DNA of 64,000 nt from Megascapheus bottae (GCA_024803745.1 JANJXV010000013.1:11036001-11100000), one strand, 5' to 3'; positions 23,311-35,820 are shown, counted from the first letter of the stretch. Program-made: numbers and translations. Notes: generated by a model from the sequence alone, not told the origin.

Positions 23311-23475
23311 AGGCTATGACAGGCTTCAAACTTGTGATCCTCCTATCTCAGCCTCCCAAGTGCTGGGACTGCAGGCATGTGCCTCCCGCCCAGCTCTTAG
23401 ACGCCCTTGGCACAGCCCCATGGCCCCCTCCTGTATGCTAGGTAAACATTCTACCACTAGGCCATGCTCTGGACC
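23311..23475 (-). repeat. B1 plus ID remnant, antisense
   Basis: 'cttgtgatcctcctatctca' and 'gcctcccaagtgctgggact' are antisense B1. 'ttctaccactaggccatgct' is antisense ID. It ends about 150 bp before the first coding exon of Lrrc32. Confidence 0.65.
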
Positions 23476-23631
23476 CATGCCCCGTCCTGTGCCTCCATGT
23501 TCACTGTACCTTGATTCCAGCTCAGCTGTGGTCTTGGGTCTCAGAGAAAGGACAGCACAGACTGGCAGGAGAGGCAAGGCTGTCACTGTGGCCTCACACT
23601 GTCCCCTCTCCTCTCCACCCTACACAGAGCC

Positions 23632-23718
23632 ATGAGCCGCCGGATCCTGCTGCTCCTGGCCGCGCTGACCCTAGGCCTGACCACCTCCCAGCTCCAAGAC
23701 AAAGGGCCCTGTAAGATG
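23632..23718 (+). CDS. Lrrc32: Lrrc32 (GARP) coding exon 1: signal peptide
   Basis: Encodes 29 residues, MSRRILLLLAALTLGLTTSQ then LQDKGPCKM. The start ATG lies four bases after the acceptor 'tacacag|agccATG', and the donor is ATG|gtaagc, phase 0. The hydrophobic core LLLLAALTLGL is a signal peptide, probably cleaved around residues 17-20. The following DK..CKM matches the mature N-terminus of GARP and begins the LRR N-cap. It is one residue longer than human in the signal region, as I recall the human protein. The 4.4-kb intron to the main exon is as expected for this gene. Confidence 0.93.
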
Positions 23719-24790
23719 GTAAGCTGCTGCTCTGCCCAGGCAGGGAGAGGGCCACCCTGCGCCTTGTCCAACCCCACACCAGAGGTTAGAGCCATCGGGA
23801 GAAGAAAGGGATTGTCTTGCATTCATCTCGGCTACTAGACTGTTTAAAGACCTGGTAAAGCCAGGATTCCCATTTCCCTGAGGAGGAACCTTCGGCTCAG
23901 AGCAGCTAGGTAAATTGACCAATAGTATTGTGCTCTGAGTATTGGCTTCCAGTCCCCTAAGCTGTCCCTATGGGACAGTTGGCCCAGCTGGGGGATCTAG
24001 AATGTGTATGTGTCTGTGTTGGGAGAGTGGGAAGGGCCACCTGGGAGGGGCTTCTCTGCACTGGTTCTTTTGGTGGACAAATTTGTTTCCCTGGATGGGC
24101 TCTTGACTCAGTCCTGGAATGCCCTTCCCTCGCGTCTGTCAGCTCACAGGCCACTTCCTCTGAGAGGCCTTTCTTGATCTTCCTAGGCTGACCTCCAGTG
24201 GTTCCTTCCCAGCTCCCGCCAGTTCCAGGCTTCCCTCCATTTCATACTGAATGTGCTGAGTGTCTGGGGTGCTTGGTGCTGGGGCTGCATCCATCTTAGC
24301 TGCCAGGCCAAAAGTGCTTGAGTGCAGGGGCTAAGTTTTATTTTTTTGCTCCCTTTTCCTGCCTGCTCCCTACCAGGAAGATGATATCTGGGATCCACAG
24401 CGAAAAGACAACCTTGGTGCACTTGTAAGGCTGGGCAGTAGCTGAGGTCAAGGCCAGGGCTGGATTGGAGGAGGGACTGGCTTACTAGAAGCCTCCCTGG
24501 GATACAGAACATGTAGCTGTTTCAGGAGACCAGAAGTATAAGTTGCTACTTTCCAACAGCCCAGTCCAGGGCATACTGTGTCTGTCCTGTCATTGCCACC
24601 ACTATTCTTGCCCCTCAGAATCCTGAGATTCAGAGAACTCAAATAATAGGCAGAGAAGGCCTCAGACATCACCGAATACCCATGATCCCCCCTGCGGGCT
24701 GAGGCTCAGAAGTGAAAGATTTTGGCCTCTAGCATGCCAAGGAGAAGCCATTTGGACTTTGGGAAAACAACAGATAGAAAATCTCTTTCT

Positions 24791-25120
24791 GGCCAGGTGT
24801 GGTGGCTCACACCTGTAATCCTTGTTACTCAGGAGTCTGAGATCTGAGGATCATGGTTCAAAGCCAGCCTAGGCATTAAAGACTGTGAGACTCTTACCAC
24901 CAATTAACCACTAGAAGACCAGAAGTGGCACTGTGGCTCAAGGGATAGAGCAGTAGCCTTGAGCTACAGAGCTCAGGGACAGTGTCCAGGCCCTGGGGTA
25001 AGGCAGTAGCCTTGAGCTGAAGAGCTTAGGGGCATCACCCAGGCACAGAGTCCAAGCCCCATAACCAATGCCAAAAAAAAAAAAGGAGAGAGAGAGAAAA
25101 GAAAAAAAAAGAAAAAAGTT
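24791..25120 (+). repeat. B1-ID SINE, duplicated-ID subfamily
   Basis: The left half has the variant 'aggagtctgagatctgagg'. The ID half contains the 'cagtagccttgagct...agagct(c/t)agg' segment twice in tandem (about 24946-24990 and 25003-25050). It ends in an A-rich, GA-rich tail. The same architecture is found at 49097 and 51543. Confidence 0.85.
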
Positions 25121-26525
25121 CTTTCTGAACCAACATGAAAAACAAAAGAGAAGATAAGTGCCCTCTCCTAGATCCCCACAAGCTGAAATGACAGAGGCAG
25201 GCTTTGAACCCAGCTTTTCTATGCTGTCCATTGTTTGTGTCTCCTCTCATCCTTATTCTAGTCCATGTCCAGGTAGCGAATGGAATTTCTTCTCCTAAGA
25301 AGAAACATGGAAGTGGCTGGCATTACAGACAGCATAAAGAAGGGTCCAAACCTGACCGGGTCCTGTTCTCCACAATCCTTCCTCTAGGATGTCCCTGGAG
25401 AGTCACTTAGTGCTGGGAGCTTGAAGCTGAGGGTGAAGTACAGTTAGCAGAGCAATTCTTGGAGCCATGGTGGTCTTCAGGCTCCTTCCTGGCCTGGGAA
25501 GGAGAAGTGGGCACCCCAAGGCAGCTGTTTCCAGACCTGTAGAGCAGGTGCCTGGCAGCTAGGAGGACAGCAAGTCTCAGGCTCTGGGCTAAGCTAGCAT
25601 TGTGTCCTAGTTCCTCTTGGGCACCTTTCCCCAGAGAGCCTTTGCCCATCCAGAGAGACCTGGGTATGAGTTGGCATATGGGGTGATACACAGCGCACAG
25701 CACAGAGTCCCATGCAGCAAATGCTTGGTTAGTGGCACCTGCCATTTAGTGGAACCATCCTGATGGCCTAATCAACCAAGGACTGTAAGGTCGGGCTTGG
25801 CTTGCACCAGAAAGAGAAGAAACCTGCCATGCTGAGCTCCTCACACTGACTTTGGGCAGTGCATTGTGGTCATCTTGCCATTTCTCCTGAAATCAGACTG
25901 GTCCAGATTGCTGAGGCTCCTGGAGACACGCTGTCCTGGGGCCCCAGCAGGCCGAGAGGTAGTGAAGACTGGCAAGTCGCCATGGCAGGCTTCCCATGGT
26001 AGCCAACAGTGGGGGACTCCCTGGGTCTGCTGGGGCCTCAGTGAGCTGTTTCTCCAGAAGTACAGGCCAGCACTGCTGCTGTCCTGTTTATTGAATACAA
26101 GATGCTGGCGACTGGATGCCTCTCACTTAATGGCTCATCTAGGGATCCTGGGGGAAAACGAAAGCATAGCCTAGGTGGACACCAGGGTTTTATGCCTCCT
26201 GCTGCTCAGCCACAGGCTCTCTGCCACCCATGTAAATTATAGCCAGCCTCAGCAGGTCCTGTCTCCCGATCTGGGACATGAGTTCACTTTCTGTTGTCCT
26301 AAAGGGCTCTGACTCCAATCGGAATATATATCAAGAGTCTCATTTCTCTCCCCTAAGAAGGTGATTGGCTTAAAGTTCAGTCCTTTATAAACACAGGGTC
26401 TGCAGCTTTCATCACTACTTTCTGTGGGCCAGGCCCAAGATATCCACATCAATCAACCCAGTCTTTCCTTGCTCTCAGCCCTCCATCCCTGCCTCCCTTT
26501 CTCCCCCCTCTTTTCTTTTTTTCTT

Positions 26526-26740
26526 AGTACTGGGGCTTGAACTCAGGGCCTCACATTTTGCTTTGGTTTTTCACCGAGGGCTAGTGCTCTATCATTTGAG
26601 CCACAACTCCACTTTTGGTTTTTTACTGGTTAATTAGAGAAGAGTCTTACAGACTGCATGCCTTGGCTAGCTTTAAGCTGTGATCCTTAGATCTCTGGCT
26701 TCTAGGTAGTTAAGATACAGGTGTGAGGCACAGCATCCTG
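26526..26740 (-). repeat. B1-ID dimeric SINE, antisense
   Basis: 'tactggggcttgaactcagg', 'gagccacaactccactttt', 'tggttaattagagaagagtc'. It is the last dimeric SINE before a 9-kb stretch without any. Confidence 0.8.
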
Positions 26741-28083
26741 CTCTGAGCTCACTCTTGCAGGTCCACACACATAGTCACAGTTCATGGGCACAAAGCTATG
26801 AGAAGAAATAGTCAGGGCAGGCTCCCTGGTGGAGGCAACATTGGGGCTCAAGACTGGCATAACCAACCCAAAGAGGAGAGCCAGAGGTATAAGTGGGAAG
26901 TTGTAATGGCCATTTGGTGTCACTGCATGTGTGTCTGTGTAGGTTTGGGTAGGAGGCAAGGAGATAGGTGGCAAGAGACTTGAATACTTTGTTCAGGGTC
27001 CTAGATTCCACCCTGGGTCTAACCAGGGCAGCCTAGAAAGAGTTTGGAGCAATTGCCAGTGGGTGGATGAGGAAGACTCAATGGGGACAGAGGCTGGGGA
27101 CAGGAGTGGCCCTGGGCCAGGTACCTGGGGGAAATCAGAACCTTTGTGGGAAATGCTGGGGTCCTGAGAGCTTGGATACCAAAGAATTGGCTTGATAATG
27201 GGGTCTTTGGTTGTTCAAAGACCTCAGTTCAAATCTTCATTCCCTTCATACCAGCTGGGTGATCTGAAGCCTCCCTTATATTCTCTGAGCCAAACTTCTA
27301 TGCAGTCTTATGGAATCCCAGTTGGGATTAGCCTAAAAGTACTAAGTAAAATGTGAAATGTCAAGTAGGAGCTGGAGAATGATGAGTGGGAAGGAAACTT
27401 GACGGAGGTCACACAGCAAATGTCATCAAAGACTGTTGTTACTGGAGACCCTGGCTGTCCCTTACCTTGTTTTCTTTCCTATCCCTACTCTCAGAGTCCA
27501 GTGTTGGACCAGAGCATGGGAAAGGAGGCCACTGATGGAAGTGGGGACGGGGTGGGGGGTGCGGGTTGAGTAGCCACTGCAGAAAGGAGGTCAATCTGGG
27601 AACTCATACCAGAGCTTACTCTGCTATGAGTTGAGCAAGACCCATGAGTGGGAAACCAAACTAAAAACTAGTGACAGGAGGACAAACTGCCCATTTCCTT
27701 TGTGGGGACATCTTTGCTTTATGTGGCTCTCAGTCAATGCTAGAATTTAATTCAACTGGCCCTAGAAAGGACTCACTATATTGGATTATTCTGAGGAGAA
27801 CATGGCATAGTTTCCCATAAAATGGGAATCAGGGCAGAGATTTTCTGACTTCATTTATCCTTCTGTCCGTTCACCCATCAACATCCTGCCCACCACTGCA
27901 CTAACTAGATGCCAGGCACAGGAAGCAGGATGGGCTTGTCAGGCAGTAGACGGGGTGGGGAAAAGTCAGATATACTGGAATGCCACAAAAGAGTCTGCCT
28001 AAGCCTGGTGGAAGGCTAGGAGTCTTTTCTCAAGAAGTGTTGCCCTCTCCTTCATGCGGTTCGTTCTCTTGCCCTCCACCCAG

Positions 28084-29991
28084 GTGGATAAGGAGGCCTT
28101 GTGCCAGGGCCTTGGTCTGCTCCAGGTCCCCTCAACGCTACCCTTGGACATCAGGACCCTCGACCTATCGGGAAACCAGTTGCAGACTATCCCGACTTTC
28201 CCACTGGGCTTCTATGTCTCTCTGCGTCGCCTAGACCTGAGTGCCAACGAGATCAGCCTCTTCCAACCCGAAGTCTTGCAGGCTCTGCCTCATCTGGAGC
28301 ACCTCAACCTGGCTCACAACCGCCTGGCAGTGGGCACCGTGCTCAGTGCAGCTGGCCTGGGCTACCTGCCACACATGGTCTCCCTGGACCTATCTGGCAA
28401 CAGCCTATACAATGGCCTGGTGGAGCAGCTGCTGGGTGAGGCCCCTCGCCTGCACACACTGTCCTTGGCAGAAAACAGCCTGACCCGCCTCACCCGCCAC
28501 ACCTTCCGGGGCATGCCTGGCCTGGAGCGGCTCGACCTTCACAGCAACGTGCTGATGGACATCGAGGATGGCACCTTCGAGGCCCTGCCCCACCTGGCCC
28601 ACCTCAATCTCTCCAGGAACTCCCTCACCTGTGTCTCAGACTTCAGCCTCCAGCAGCTGCGGGTGCTGGACCTTAGCCGGAACAGCATCGAGGCCTTTCA
28701 GACAGCCTCCCAGCCCCAGGCTGAGCTCCAGCTCACCTGGCTTGACTTGCGCGAGAACAAATTGCTCCACTTCCCTGATCTGACTGCGCTCCCTAAACTC
28801 GTCTACCTGAACGTGTCCAACAACCTCATTCGGCTCCAGGCCGGGCAGCCCCAGGGCGAGGAGGGTCTCCATGCACCCTCTGAGGGCTGGGCAGCCATGC
28901 CCCTCTCCAACCCCGTCTGGAACGCCAGCACTCTTCCCCTCTCCCAACTCTTGAACCTGGATTTGAGCTACAATGAGATCGAACTCATTCCTGACAGCTT
29001 TCTGGAGCATCTGACCTCCTTACGATTCCTAAACCTTAGTAGAAACTGCCTGCAGGCTTTTGCGGCTCGGCGTGCTGGCACCCTGCCTTGCCTGCTACTT
29101 CTGGACTTAAGTCACAATGCCCTAGTGGCACTAGAGCTGGGCACCAGAGTCTTGGGGTCTTTGCGGACACTGCTCCTACAGGACAATGCTTTGCGGGACC
29201 TGATGCCACATACCTTTACCAGCCTGGCCAGCCTGCAGAGGCTCAACCTGCAGGGAAACCAGCTCATCCCCTGTGGGGGGCCCTCTGAGCCCAGTCCCCC
29301 TCGCCGCTGTGTGACCTTCTCTGGCATCCCCACCCTCTGTATTCTGAACATGGCAGGTAATGAGATAGAGACTCTCCCCCCAGGTGCCTTCCTCCATACC
29401 CCGCTTACAGAGCTGGACCTCTCTGCCAATCCTGGCCTCCATGTGTCTGCTGGTGCCTTGGCAGGCCTGGAGGCCTCCTTGGAGGTGCTGGAGCTTCAGG
29501 GCAATGGGCTGACTGTCCTGCATGTGGACCTGCCCTGCTTCCGCTGCCTCAAGAGGCTCAATCTGGCTGAGAACCGCCTTAGCCAACTGCCTGCCTGGAC
29601 GCAGGCCGTGTCCCTAGAGGTGCTGGACCTGCGAAACAACAGCTTCAGCCTCCTGCCAGGCAGTGCCATGGGCGGTCTAGAGACCAGCCTTCGCCGTCTC
29701 TATCTGCAGGGAAACCCGCTCAGCTGCTGTGGCAATGGCTGGCTGGCGGCCCAGCTGCACCAGGGCCGTGTGGATGTGGATGCCACCCAGGATTTGATCT
29801 GCCGTTTCGGCTCCCAGGCCCAGGTGGCCCTTAGCCGAGTACGTCCTGAGGACTGTGACCAGGGGGGACTCAAGAGCATCAACCTTATCATCATCCTCAC
29901 CTTCACGCTGGTCTCTGCCATCCTCCTCACCACACTTGCTACCTGTTGCTGTATCCGCCGGCAAAAATTTAACCAGCAATACAAAGCCTAA
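28084..29991 (+). CDS. Lrrc32: Lrrc32 (GARP) main coding exon: LRR ectodomain, membrane anchor, stop
   Basis: Starts at VDKEALC after acceptor cccag and runs 635 codons to TAA, giving a 664-residue protein with exon 1 (human is 662). Residues 30-570 are leucine-rich repeats of the LxxLxLxxN type in two blocks around a less regular stretch at 280-305. The LRR C-cap is at 573-620 (CC...C...C), the membrane segment at 628-652, and a 12-residue tail ends QQYKA. GARP binds latent TGF-beta1 on Treg cells and platelets and presents it to integrins. The two cysteines that link to the TGF-beta propeptide in human (C211, C350) are present here as C212 and C351. Sequons are seen at N204, N272, N309, N346 and N547. 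The frame is intact; an upstream in-frame ATG at 28054 is intronic and not the start. Confidence 0.98.
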   Translation: MDKEALCQGLGLLQVPSTLPLDIRTLDLSGNQLQTIPTFPLGFYVSLRRLDLSANEISLFQPEVLQALPHLEHLNLAHNRLAVGTVLSAAGLGYLPHMVSLDLSGNSLYNGLVEQLLGEAPRLHTLSLAENSLTRLTRHTFRGMPGLERLDLHSNVLMDIEDGTFEALPHLAHLNLSRNSLTCVSDFSLQQLRVLDLSRNSIEAFQTASQPQAELQLTWLDLRENKLLHFPDLTALPKLVYLNVSNNLIRLQAGQPQGEEGLHAPSEGWAAMPLSNPVWNASTLPLSQLLNLDLSYNEIELIPDSFLEHLTSLRFLNLSRNCLQAFAARRAGTLPCLLLLDLSHNALVALELGTRVLGSLRTLLLQDNALRDLMPHTFTSLASLQRLNLQGNQLIPCGGPSEPSPPRRCVTFSGIPTLCILNMAGNEIETLPPGAFLHTPLTELDLSANPGLHVSAGALAGLEASLEVLELQGNGLTVLHVDLPCFRCLKRLNLAENRLSQLPAWTQAVSLEVLDLRNNSFSLLPGSAMGGLETSLRRLYLQGNPLSCCGNGWLAAQLHQGRVDVDATQDLICRFGSQAQVALSRVRPEDCDQGGLKSINLIIILTFTLVSAILLTTLATCCCIRRQKFNQQYKA

Positions 29992-31307
29992 GTACAGAGA
30001 CTGGGAGAGAATCTTACTCTCTAACTCCCAGCCCAGGGTTCCTTTTTCTCTGTACCTCCCTGCATTCGCAGGGGATCACTCTACAGGCTGCACATGGAGT
30101 CAAGGTGGCAATCAGAGGTTGCTCAGGTGGCAGAGAATCATATTGACTCATCAGATCAACAGATCTTTAAGAAGCATCCCCTTGGGGCCCCTAGTAAATG
30201 AACACGTGCCACCCTCCTGTGGATGGTGGAGAAGGGGCTGTCCATGGAGCAGGAAGTGACCACACAGAGCGCTGGGGCCGGAGGTGGGGAAGCCCCTGGC
30301 TCCAAGGCTCGGCAGCCCCAGCTAGTTCAGTCTAGAGAGCCCTGCCCTGGTCATGGCCGGGAGAGGGAGGGCCAAGCCCAATGGGATTTGTCTGAGACAT
30401 TTCCACACAGCCTGTTGGTCACATTTTCTGATAATGACTTTCAGCCTTTCTGGAAAATGAAGAGCTCGTGACCGGAAGGGAAAATCAGAGCCTCGTGAGT
30501 TGTCTTGGATCCAGTAGTGGCTGGGCAGGCTGCAGCAGCCTGCTTAAAAGGTGGGCATCCTGAGCTCTGGCTATATTGGGCCATTCCACTTCCTGTTTTG
30601 TAGGCAGGCCTTAACCTCCCTGGCATTCTCCTGTTGTACACCATGACCCTCCGTTTCTGCCCAGAATCTCCACCCCTCGACAGAACCCTTTCTCCATGCC
30701 AGCCCCGCCCTGGCTGCTGAGCCAAGAGTGAGAGCTGTAGATCTTTGGCTCTGATTTGCATCTGGAAATGTCTGCCTTATGTCTGCCTCTGTGTGGCAAC
30801 TCTCAAAAGTTGGTAGTTTGGGTACCCCTTCCCCATTTCATAAAAGAAGAAAGTGAGTTTTTCAGGAGTCTTTCTAGAAAGGCCTCTAGCTATGAGCTGT
30901 CACATCGAGAGTCATATATCCTTCTGCCTCCAGAGCCTGTGCATTGTCATGGCAGGGATGCAGTGGGAATGCCTTTGCTGACATTCCCACCCTCCACATT
31001 CCTACCCACCACTGTTGGGGGACAGAAAGCTGCCCTATCTCCAGGAGCCTGGCCAGGGTATAAATAAGCCTGCTCTCAGCACAGACATCCTGTTCCTTCT
31101 TTGCTGTCTCTGTTTCCCTCATTCCCTCCTTTGCAGACTGGTGTGGTCTCTCCTTTTTCTTGCCTTTACGTTCTCTCTTTCCCTCTCCTTCCATTGAGCA
31201 TAACTTGGAATTAGAGGCCATGGAGTTGCAGAGACAGGGAAACCGAGGTGTAGAAAGAGAATGGGACTTACACAGAGCTGCACAAGTCAATGACAGAGCC
31301 TATAGGA

Positions 31308-31313
31308 AATAAA
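31308..31313 (+). terminator. Lrrc32: Proximal AATAAA poly(A) signal of Lrrc32
   Basis: AATAAA followed within 30 bases by 'gatgtggtt', a plausible downstream element. Use would give a 1.3-kb 3'UTR lacking the miR-142-3p-type site. Confidence 0.4.
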
Positions 31314-31845
31314 GCAGCTGGGGATGTGGTTAGGTACTTCCCTGGCCCTTGAGCCCAAGGGCCTAGGTTCAAGGCCAGAAGTAGATACTTGTGCTTTCCT
31401 TTGACCTCAGTTGTCATATCACAAGATAATACTAACTCCAAACTTTCTGTTTGTTTCTTATCCTCTAGGGATTTTCCCCTCTAGGAAAATGGGTAGAAAG
31501 ACCTGCTCACAAAATCCCCAGTGCCCACACCATGCAGTTACAAGAAAGGGAAGTTGGGAATCAGCCTGTGTCATTGTGCCCTTGTCTTCATTATTTTCTG
31601 TCTGCTTAGCCAAGGTGTGTACTTGGTAATGGAGATGCCATTCTCTCCATCCCATTTCACAGATGAGAAAATTGAGGCCAGAAAGAATGACAGATCAGAG
31701 AGTGGATAGGCAGAGTCTGATTTAGGCCCTGGCTGGGGAAATCAGGTGGAGAACTTAGCACAGGCTAGGGTCAGGTGCTATCGCACACAGCACTCTCCTC
31801 AGGCCTAGAGGTCAATGCATTGGCCTCTGGGCCTGACCTTTGAAA

Positions 31846-31853
31846 ACACTACA
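31846..31853 (+). promoter_or_regulatory. Lrrc32: miR-142-3p 8-mer target site
   Basis: ACACTACA is the full 8-mer match to the miR-142-3p seed. The two A residues before it extend pairing to ten positions. It lies about 60 bases before the distal poly(A) signal. Human GARP is a reported miR-142-3p target; conservation of this exact site was not checked. Confidence 0.6.
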
Positions 31854-31913
31854 CCATGCTGCTCTCACCTCCCAGGGACCCTGGGACCAGCTCTTTGTAT
31901 ACCACATGAATGT

Positions 31914-31919
31914 AATAAA
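31914..31919 (+). terminator. Lrrc32: Distal AATAAA poly(A) signal of Lrrc32
   Basis: AATAAA with a T/GT-rich stretch 'ccttgttcttgctgtgggg' 30-50 bases downstream. It gives a 3'UTR near 1.9 kb, similar to human. Confidence 0.75.
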
Positions 31920-31935
31920 GTATAATTTTGGAGAA

Positions 31936-34900
31936 ACAGTGCCTCGCCAGCCTTGTTCTTGCTGTGGGGAAGGCATGTCCTGGTGTCTGTCCACTTGAAC
32001 TCTGACCCCCTTACTTCACTCAGGGTCTTTTGATCTTTGTGGTGAGTCTTGGGGGACACTGGGGCTTTGGACCGTCATCCCCCAGGATCTCAGCCTCCAT
32101 CGGGGTCCTGTTACTCCCCTGTTCTTTCACCTCCAGCACTGAGACTGGTGGCTTCCCTTTACAGCTATGTACCTCTCTGCCTCATCTCAGGGCCACTCAG
32201 GTCTTGCTCCTCTTATACAGATACCACATTCCCCTCCTGTGGCTCTTTGCTCTTTCCGTCAATCCTTACCAGGCTGTCTACAGCCAAAGTTTTAGACCTG
32301 GCGCAGCAGACCCCCTTACCCACACCCTCCTGGGCCTCCATGATCCTGTACATCAAGTGTCTCTTCCTCTGGCCACCATTTCCATATGAGGGGGGCTCTC
32401 CTCTCCTCCCCCATCTCTATCCCACCCCTCCTGAGAATCCAGCAGTGTCCCCTGAGTGTCTCCCGGGGGGTCCAAGAATTCAGGGAGAATTTAGTGAGTG
32501 ACTAGTGGGGCCTACAGATCCACATTGAACTTGGAAGGACATTGGCTGGGAGGTGGGGGAAGGGGGTATGGAGCCTGGGGTTGGTGGGGGAGGGAAGGCA
32601 AGAGCTGCCTCACCTGGGGTAAGACAGGGAAGGCAGAAACAAGGGGCTCCAGCCGAGTCTAGAGTGAACCCCTTGCCCTTCATATCATCTAATGCATTTT
32701 GAGCCCCGAGAGTGTGTCCTTTAATGGTCTCCCCCACTTTCCTTAGTAAAAGCTGGACATACTCACACTCTCTGCCTCCATAGATGCTACTCTTCTTCCC
32801 CAACCTGGGATTCCATGTAGCCCAACTCACTGATGCATCTACTCCTGTCCCCCCCCCCCGTTGCCCCCTTCCCCAAGACTCAGATGCCACTGGGTCCTGG
32901 GGCCCGCTCTGCCTCCTGGGTATTCAGTGCTCCAGCTAGCCTCCCTGGCCTGCGACCTTTCACCCTCCTCCCACATACCCCATCCAGTTCCTGTTCCTAT
33001 GTTCCCTGTTCCATAGTTCCTATGTTCCAGAGAAAAACTGGGGCAGTGCTAGGGTGGGGATGGGGTTCATGCAGGAGATGCCAGGTGAGAACCAATGTCC
33101 TGAGCCTGTGGGCGCCCAGTGGTGTGAGCACGGGGAACCCCTTTCCTGGCAAACAAGGGAGTTTGTTCACCTAGCCAAGACCCCCCAGGGAGACAGAAAT
33201 TCCTGTTTACAGCCAAATGTGGATATAACTGCCAACTGGGTCATCAGAGCATCCGGCTCATTTGAGGTTCCAGCAAGTTCCAGGGAGAGTCCTCTCACAA
33301 GCCATGTCATGAGGTACCATCACTGGCTGACTGGATCTTTCAATTTGGTGAGCTGTCATGGCACCCTACTAGGCACAGGTTCTGGCCTACTGTCTTACCC
33401 CTATTCTGGCCACATCCCCCAAGGTGGGGGGACCAGCTGTCTTCTTTCTACGCTCCTGTCCTTTGGGCAGGTCCCCAGCTCTCTGCCATTTCCCACCCTC
33501 AGAGCCGACAATCATTGCATGTGTCTAGGTTGGCTCCGTGCTGGGCACTTGGTGGACACTGTGGTCTTTAATTCCAACTATCTTTGAAGCAACCGCTATG
33601 GTCAGCACCCTCGTATTAGAGCAAATGAAACTCCAGTGCTGAGACTTGAACCCAGGTCTCTCCACTCTGGGGCTAGTGATCTTAACCATTAGGCGGCACT
33701 GTGCCCTGAGCCTCCCCAACCCCCAGCTTTCCCTCCAATCCTCCCACTGTCTCACTCACCCTGACCTCCACATGCCTTCTGCTAACCCTCATCTTGGGAG
33801 TCTGCCTGGATTTCTTCTTCCAGCTGTCTAAAGGCCAGTGTATCAGGGGTCTGTCTGATCTTCCTGTCCTCTGTGTGTCCCCAGAGCTGGGAGCTAACCC
33901 AGGCAATGAGCTCAGAAAAGATTTCCTGAAGGAATGACCTTTGCCCTCTAGGACTTACATCTCTCAGAGGGACCCAGGAGACCCCTCGAAGACCCAGGGG
34001 GTATGGGGTGTGAACTGTCCAGGAGCAGCAGGAGCCAGTGGGGAAGCAAAAATAATGTATGTTCTCTGGCTCTCTGCACTTCCCTTGAGAACTCCGTCTT
34101 ATCATTGTCCTTCCCCTCCTTCTGTCCTCATCATCTCCTCTCCTCTTTCTTGGTCATTTCCCCACCCCTATCTCACTGCAAACAGTGCTGAGAACCAGGG
34201 GCAACAGAGAAGGGAGGGAGGGAGGCCCAGCTGTTTATAGGAACTGGAGCGGCTCCATCCATCAGCTCTGTTTGGAGCTGTAGACCAAGCATAATAAATA
34301 CCTTGGCTCCTCCCCAGCTGTGCTTTCCCTGAACTTGGCTATTTGAACTCCAAATCTCTCTGGCCTGCTGGTTCTCAGGACCCAGCTCCCACCCCAGCCT
34401 CTACCTCCTACCAGGCTGCCTTCCTTCAGAAACTCGGAGCTGGGACTGGGCTCTGTTACTCCCTTGTCCTGGGAGCAAGGTCAAGCCATGCCACTTGCTT
34501 GTGCCTCCACTTCCCCATTAGTAAAATGGGGACATAACTGCCATTGCATCCCCACTCTCAACTCCCCAACACTGCTTACTGGTCAGGCAAGAGCAGCTTG
34601 TGCATCCCTCTGGAGCTGGATTTTAGCCCAAGGATCACATAGGGAAAACTAGGTAAAGCTTGTAGGGTGGAGAGAACAGAGAGAGCACAAGCCAGGAAGT
34701 GGTCACTGCAGAGGGAGGCCTGGATTTCATGCTCTGAGAGTTTCTGGCAGCCAGGATGGGGCCTTTGCAGCTGGAGGAGTGAATGTGACATGGAGAACAT
34801 CTGGGTTGCCACAAGAAGGGCGGGATCTCAACAGAGAGAAGGAAGAGATTCAGGCAGAGCAGCATTGGAGCACAGTCTGGGAGCAGAGCGGGAAGAGGTC

Positions 34901-35700
34901 CACCCAAGAAGAGCGTGGACCTGCTCACTCCATAATGTTCACCTTCTTTCTAGACTCTTCCTTCCTTGACTGAAGGACTGAAGGACATGCCCACTTCCTC
35001 TCTCCCAAGTTCTAGATGTCTTCCCAGAGTTCTGCTGTCGTGTGTCCACTCACCCCTTCCTCTCAGATGCTTCCCTAGAAAGTGGAAGACTCAAGATGGG
35101 GAAAAGCTATTGGCTTCTGGAATGGAGAAGGGAATATATGAATAAAGGAGTGAACAAGAGTGAGTCAGGAATAAAGAGAACACGCAAGGGAGTACATTGT
35201 TGAAAGTCACCAAGTTTTCTTATGCCCTGCTGCCATACACACTGGGTACAACACACACAAGCCCTCTCCCAATGAGGCACCTCTAGCTTATTGAAGAAAT
35301 AGGCATTAAACACACACACACACACACACCCCTGAATGCCATGACAGAAAGTATAAGTGAGACAGCTAGATGGGGCAGGACTGTCTGGGCCTTCATTGAG
35401 GATATGTGGGTCTTTAGGCCAAGGTGCAGGAAGGTCCAGTCTAAGGAATCAGGTGAGCCAAAATATCTGGGAGAGCAGGAACCTGAGGTTAATGCCTTGT
35501 ACTGAAGGAACACACACACTGGGGCTCTCTCTTCCCTGCCCTGCCTCTTGATTTCAACTCTAGAATCATAGAGAAAACCATGGAGGACCACTTACAGGTG
35601 GCGGAAGAGGTGGCTGATGGGGCAGAGGTCCTAGGAGATACACACATGTAGGGGCAGGAAGCTAGGCCACAAGGTGAAAGAGCCCAAATTCAAAGATCCC
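31936..35700. other. Intergenic downstream of Lrrc32, free of dimeric SINEs
   Basis: Unique-looking sequence. I find no coding gene; the longest open frames (for example near 32049-32501 and 33054-33587) resemble no family I know. Old MIR-type remnants are at about 33630-33705 (antisense, 'cttgaacccaggtctctcca', 'gatcttaaccattaggcgg') and 34480-34550 ('cccattagtaaaatgggga'). A short CA repeat is at 35311-35329. Confidence 0.5.
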
Positions 35701-35820
35701 TGCTCTAGTATTATTACTACTATTACTGTCAATAATAATAGTTATCAATCAATATTAATATTATAACAATATATTACTAATACCATTGTTACTAATCATA
35801 CAAATATGATTATTTTACCA
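35701..35820. repeat. AT-rich low-complexity patch
   Basis: Degenerate ATT/ATA repeats (attattactactattact, aataataatag). Confidence 0.7.

Larger units (their letters stand above)
19114..23627 (+). other. Lrrc32: Lrrc32 intron 1
   Basis: From gtaggc at 19114 to the acceptor 'accctacacag' at 23617-23627. It holds MIR remnants, a pair of related segments (20278-20400 and 21175-21290), B1-like antisense repeats and otherwise unrecognised sequence. Confidence 0.6.
23719..28083 (+). other. Lrrc32: Lrrc32 intron 2
   Basis: From gtaagc to 'ctccacccag'. Contains a sense SINE with an internal duplication (24791-25120), an antisense SINE (26526-26740) and, around 26800-27060, phrases of an old mammalian repeat ('aggctccctggtggaggc'). 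The last kilobase before the main exon holds no SINE. Confidence 0.85.
29992..31935 (+). other. Lrrc32: Lrrc32 3'UTR
   Basis: About 1.94 kb from the stop to just beyond the distal AATAAA. No B1-ID dimer is inserted. There is one degraded ID-like stretch at about 31315-31385 and a MIR-like stretch at about 31220-31290. The end is inferred from the signal and the GT-rich sequence after it. Confidence 0.75.

Noticed and set aside
28054..28083. In-frame ATG 10 codons upstream of the main Lrrc32 exon
   Set aside because: It lies in the intron before the acceptor cccag. The known mature N-terminus and signal peptide are supplied by the exon at 23632.
28101..29586. Other-frame and antisense open frames overlapping Lrrc32
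   Set aside because: Shadows of the long GC-rich coding exon; no independent start context or family resemblance.
33054..33587. 177-codon + strand frame downstream of Lrrc32
   Set aside because: No domain, no codon-bias or splice evidence, and the sequence looks intergenic.
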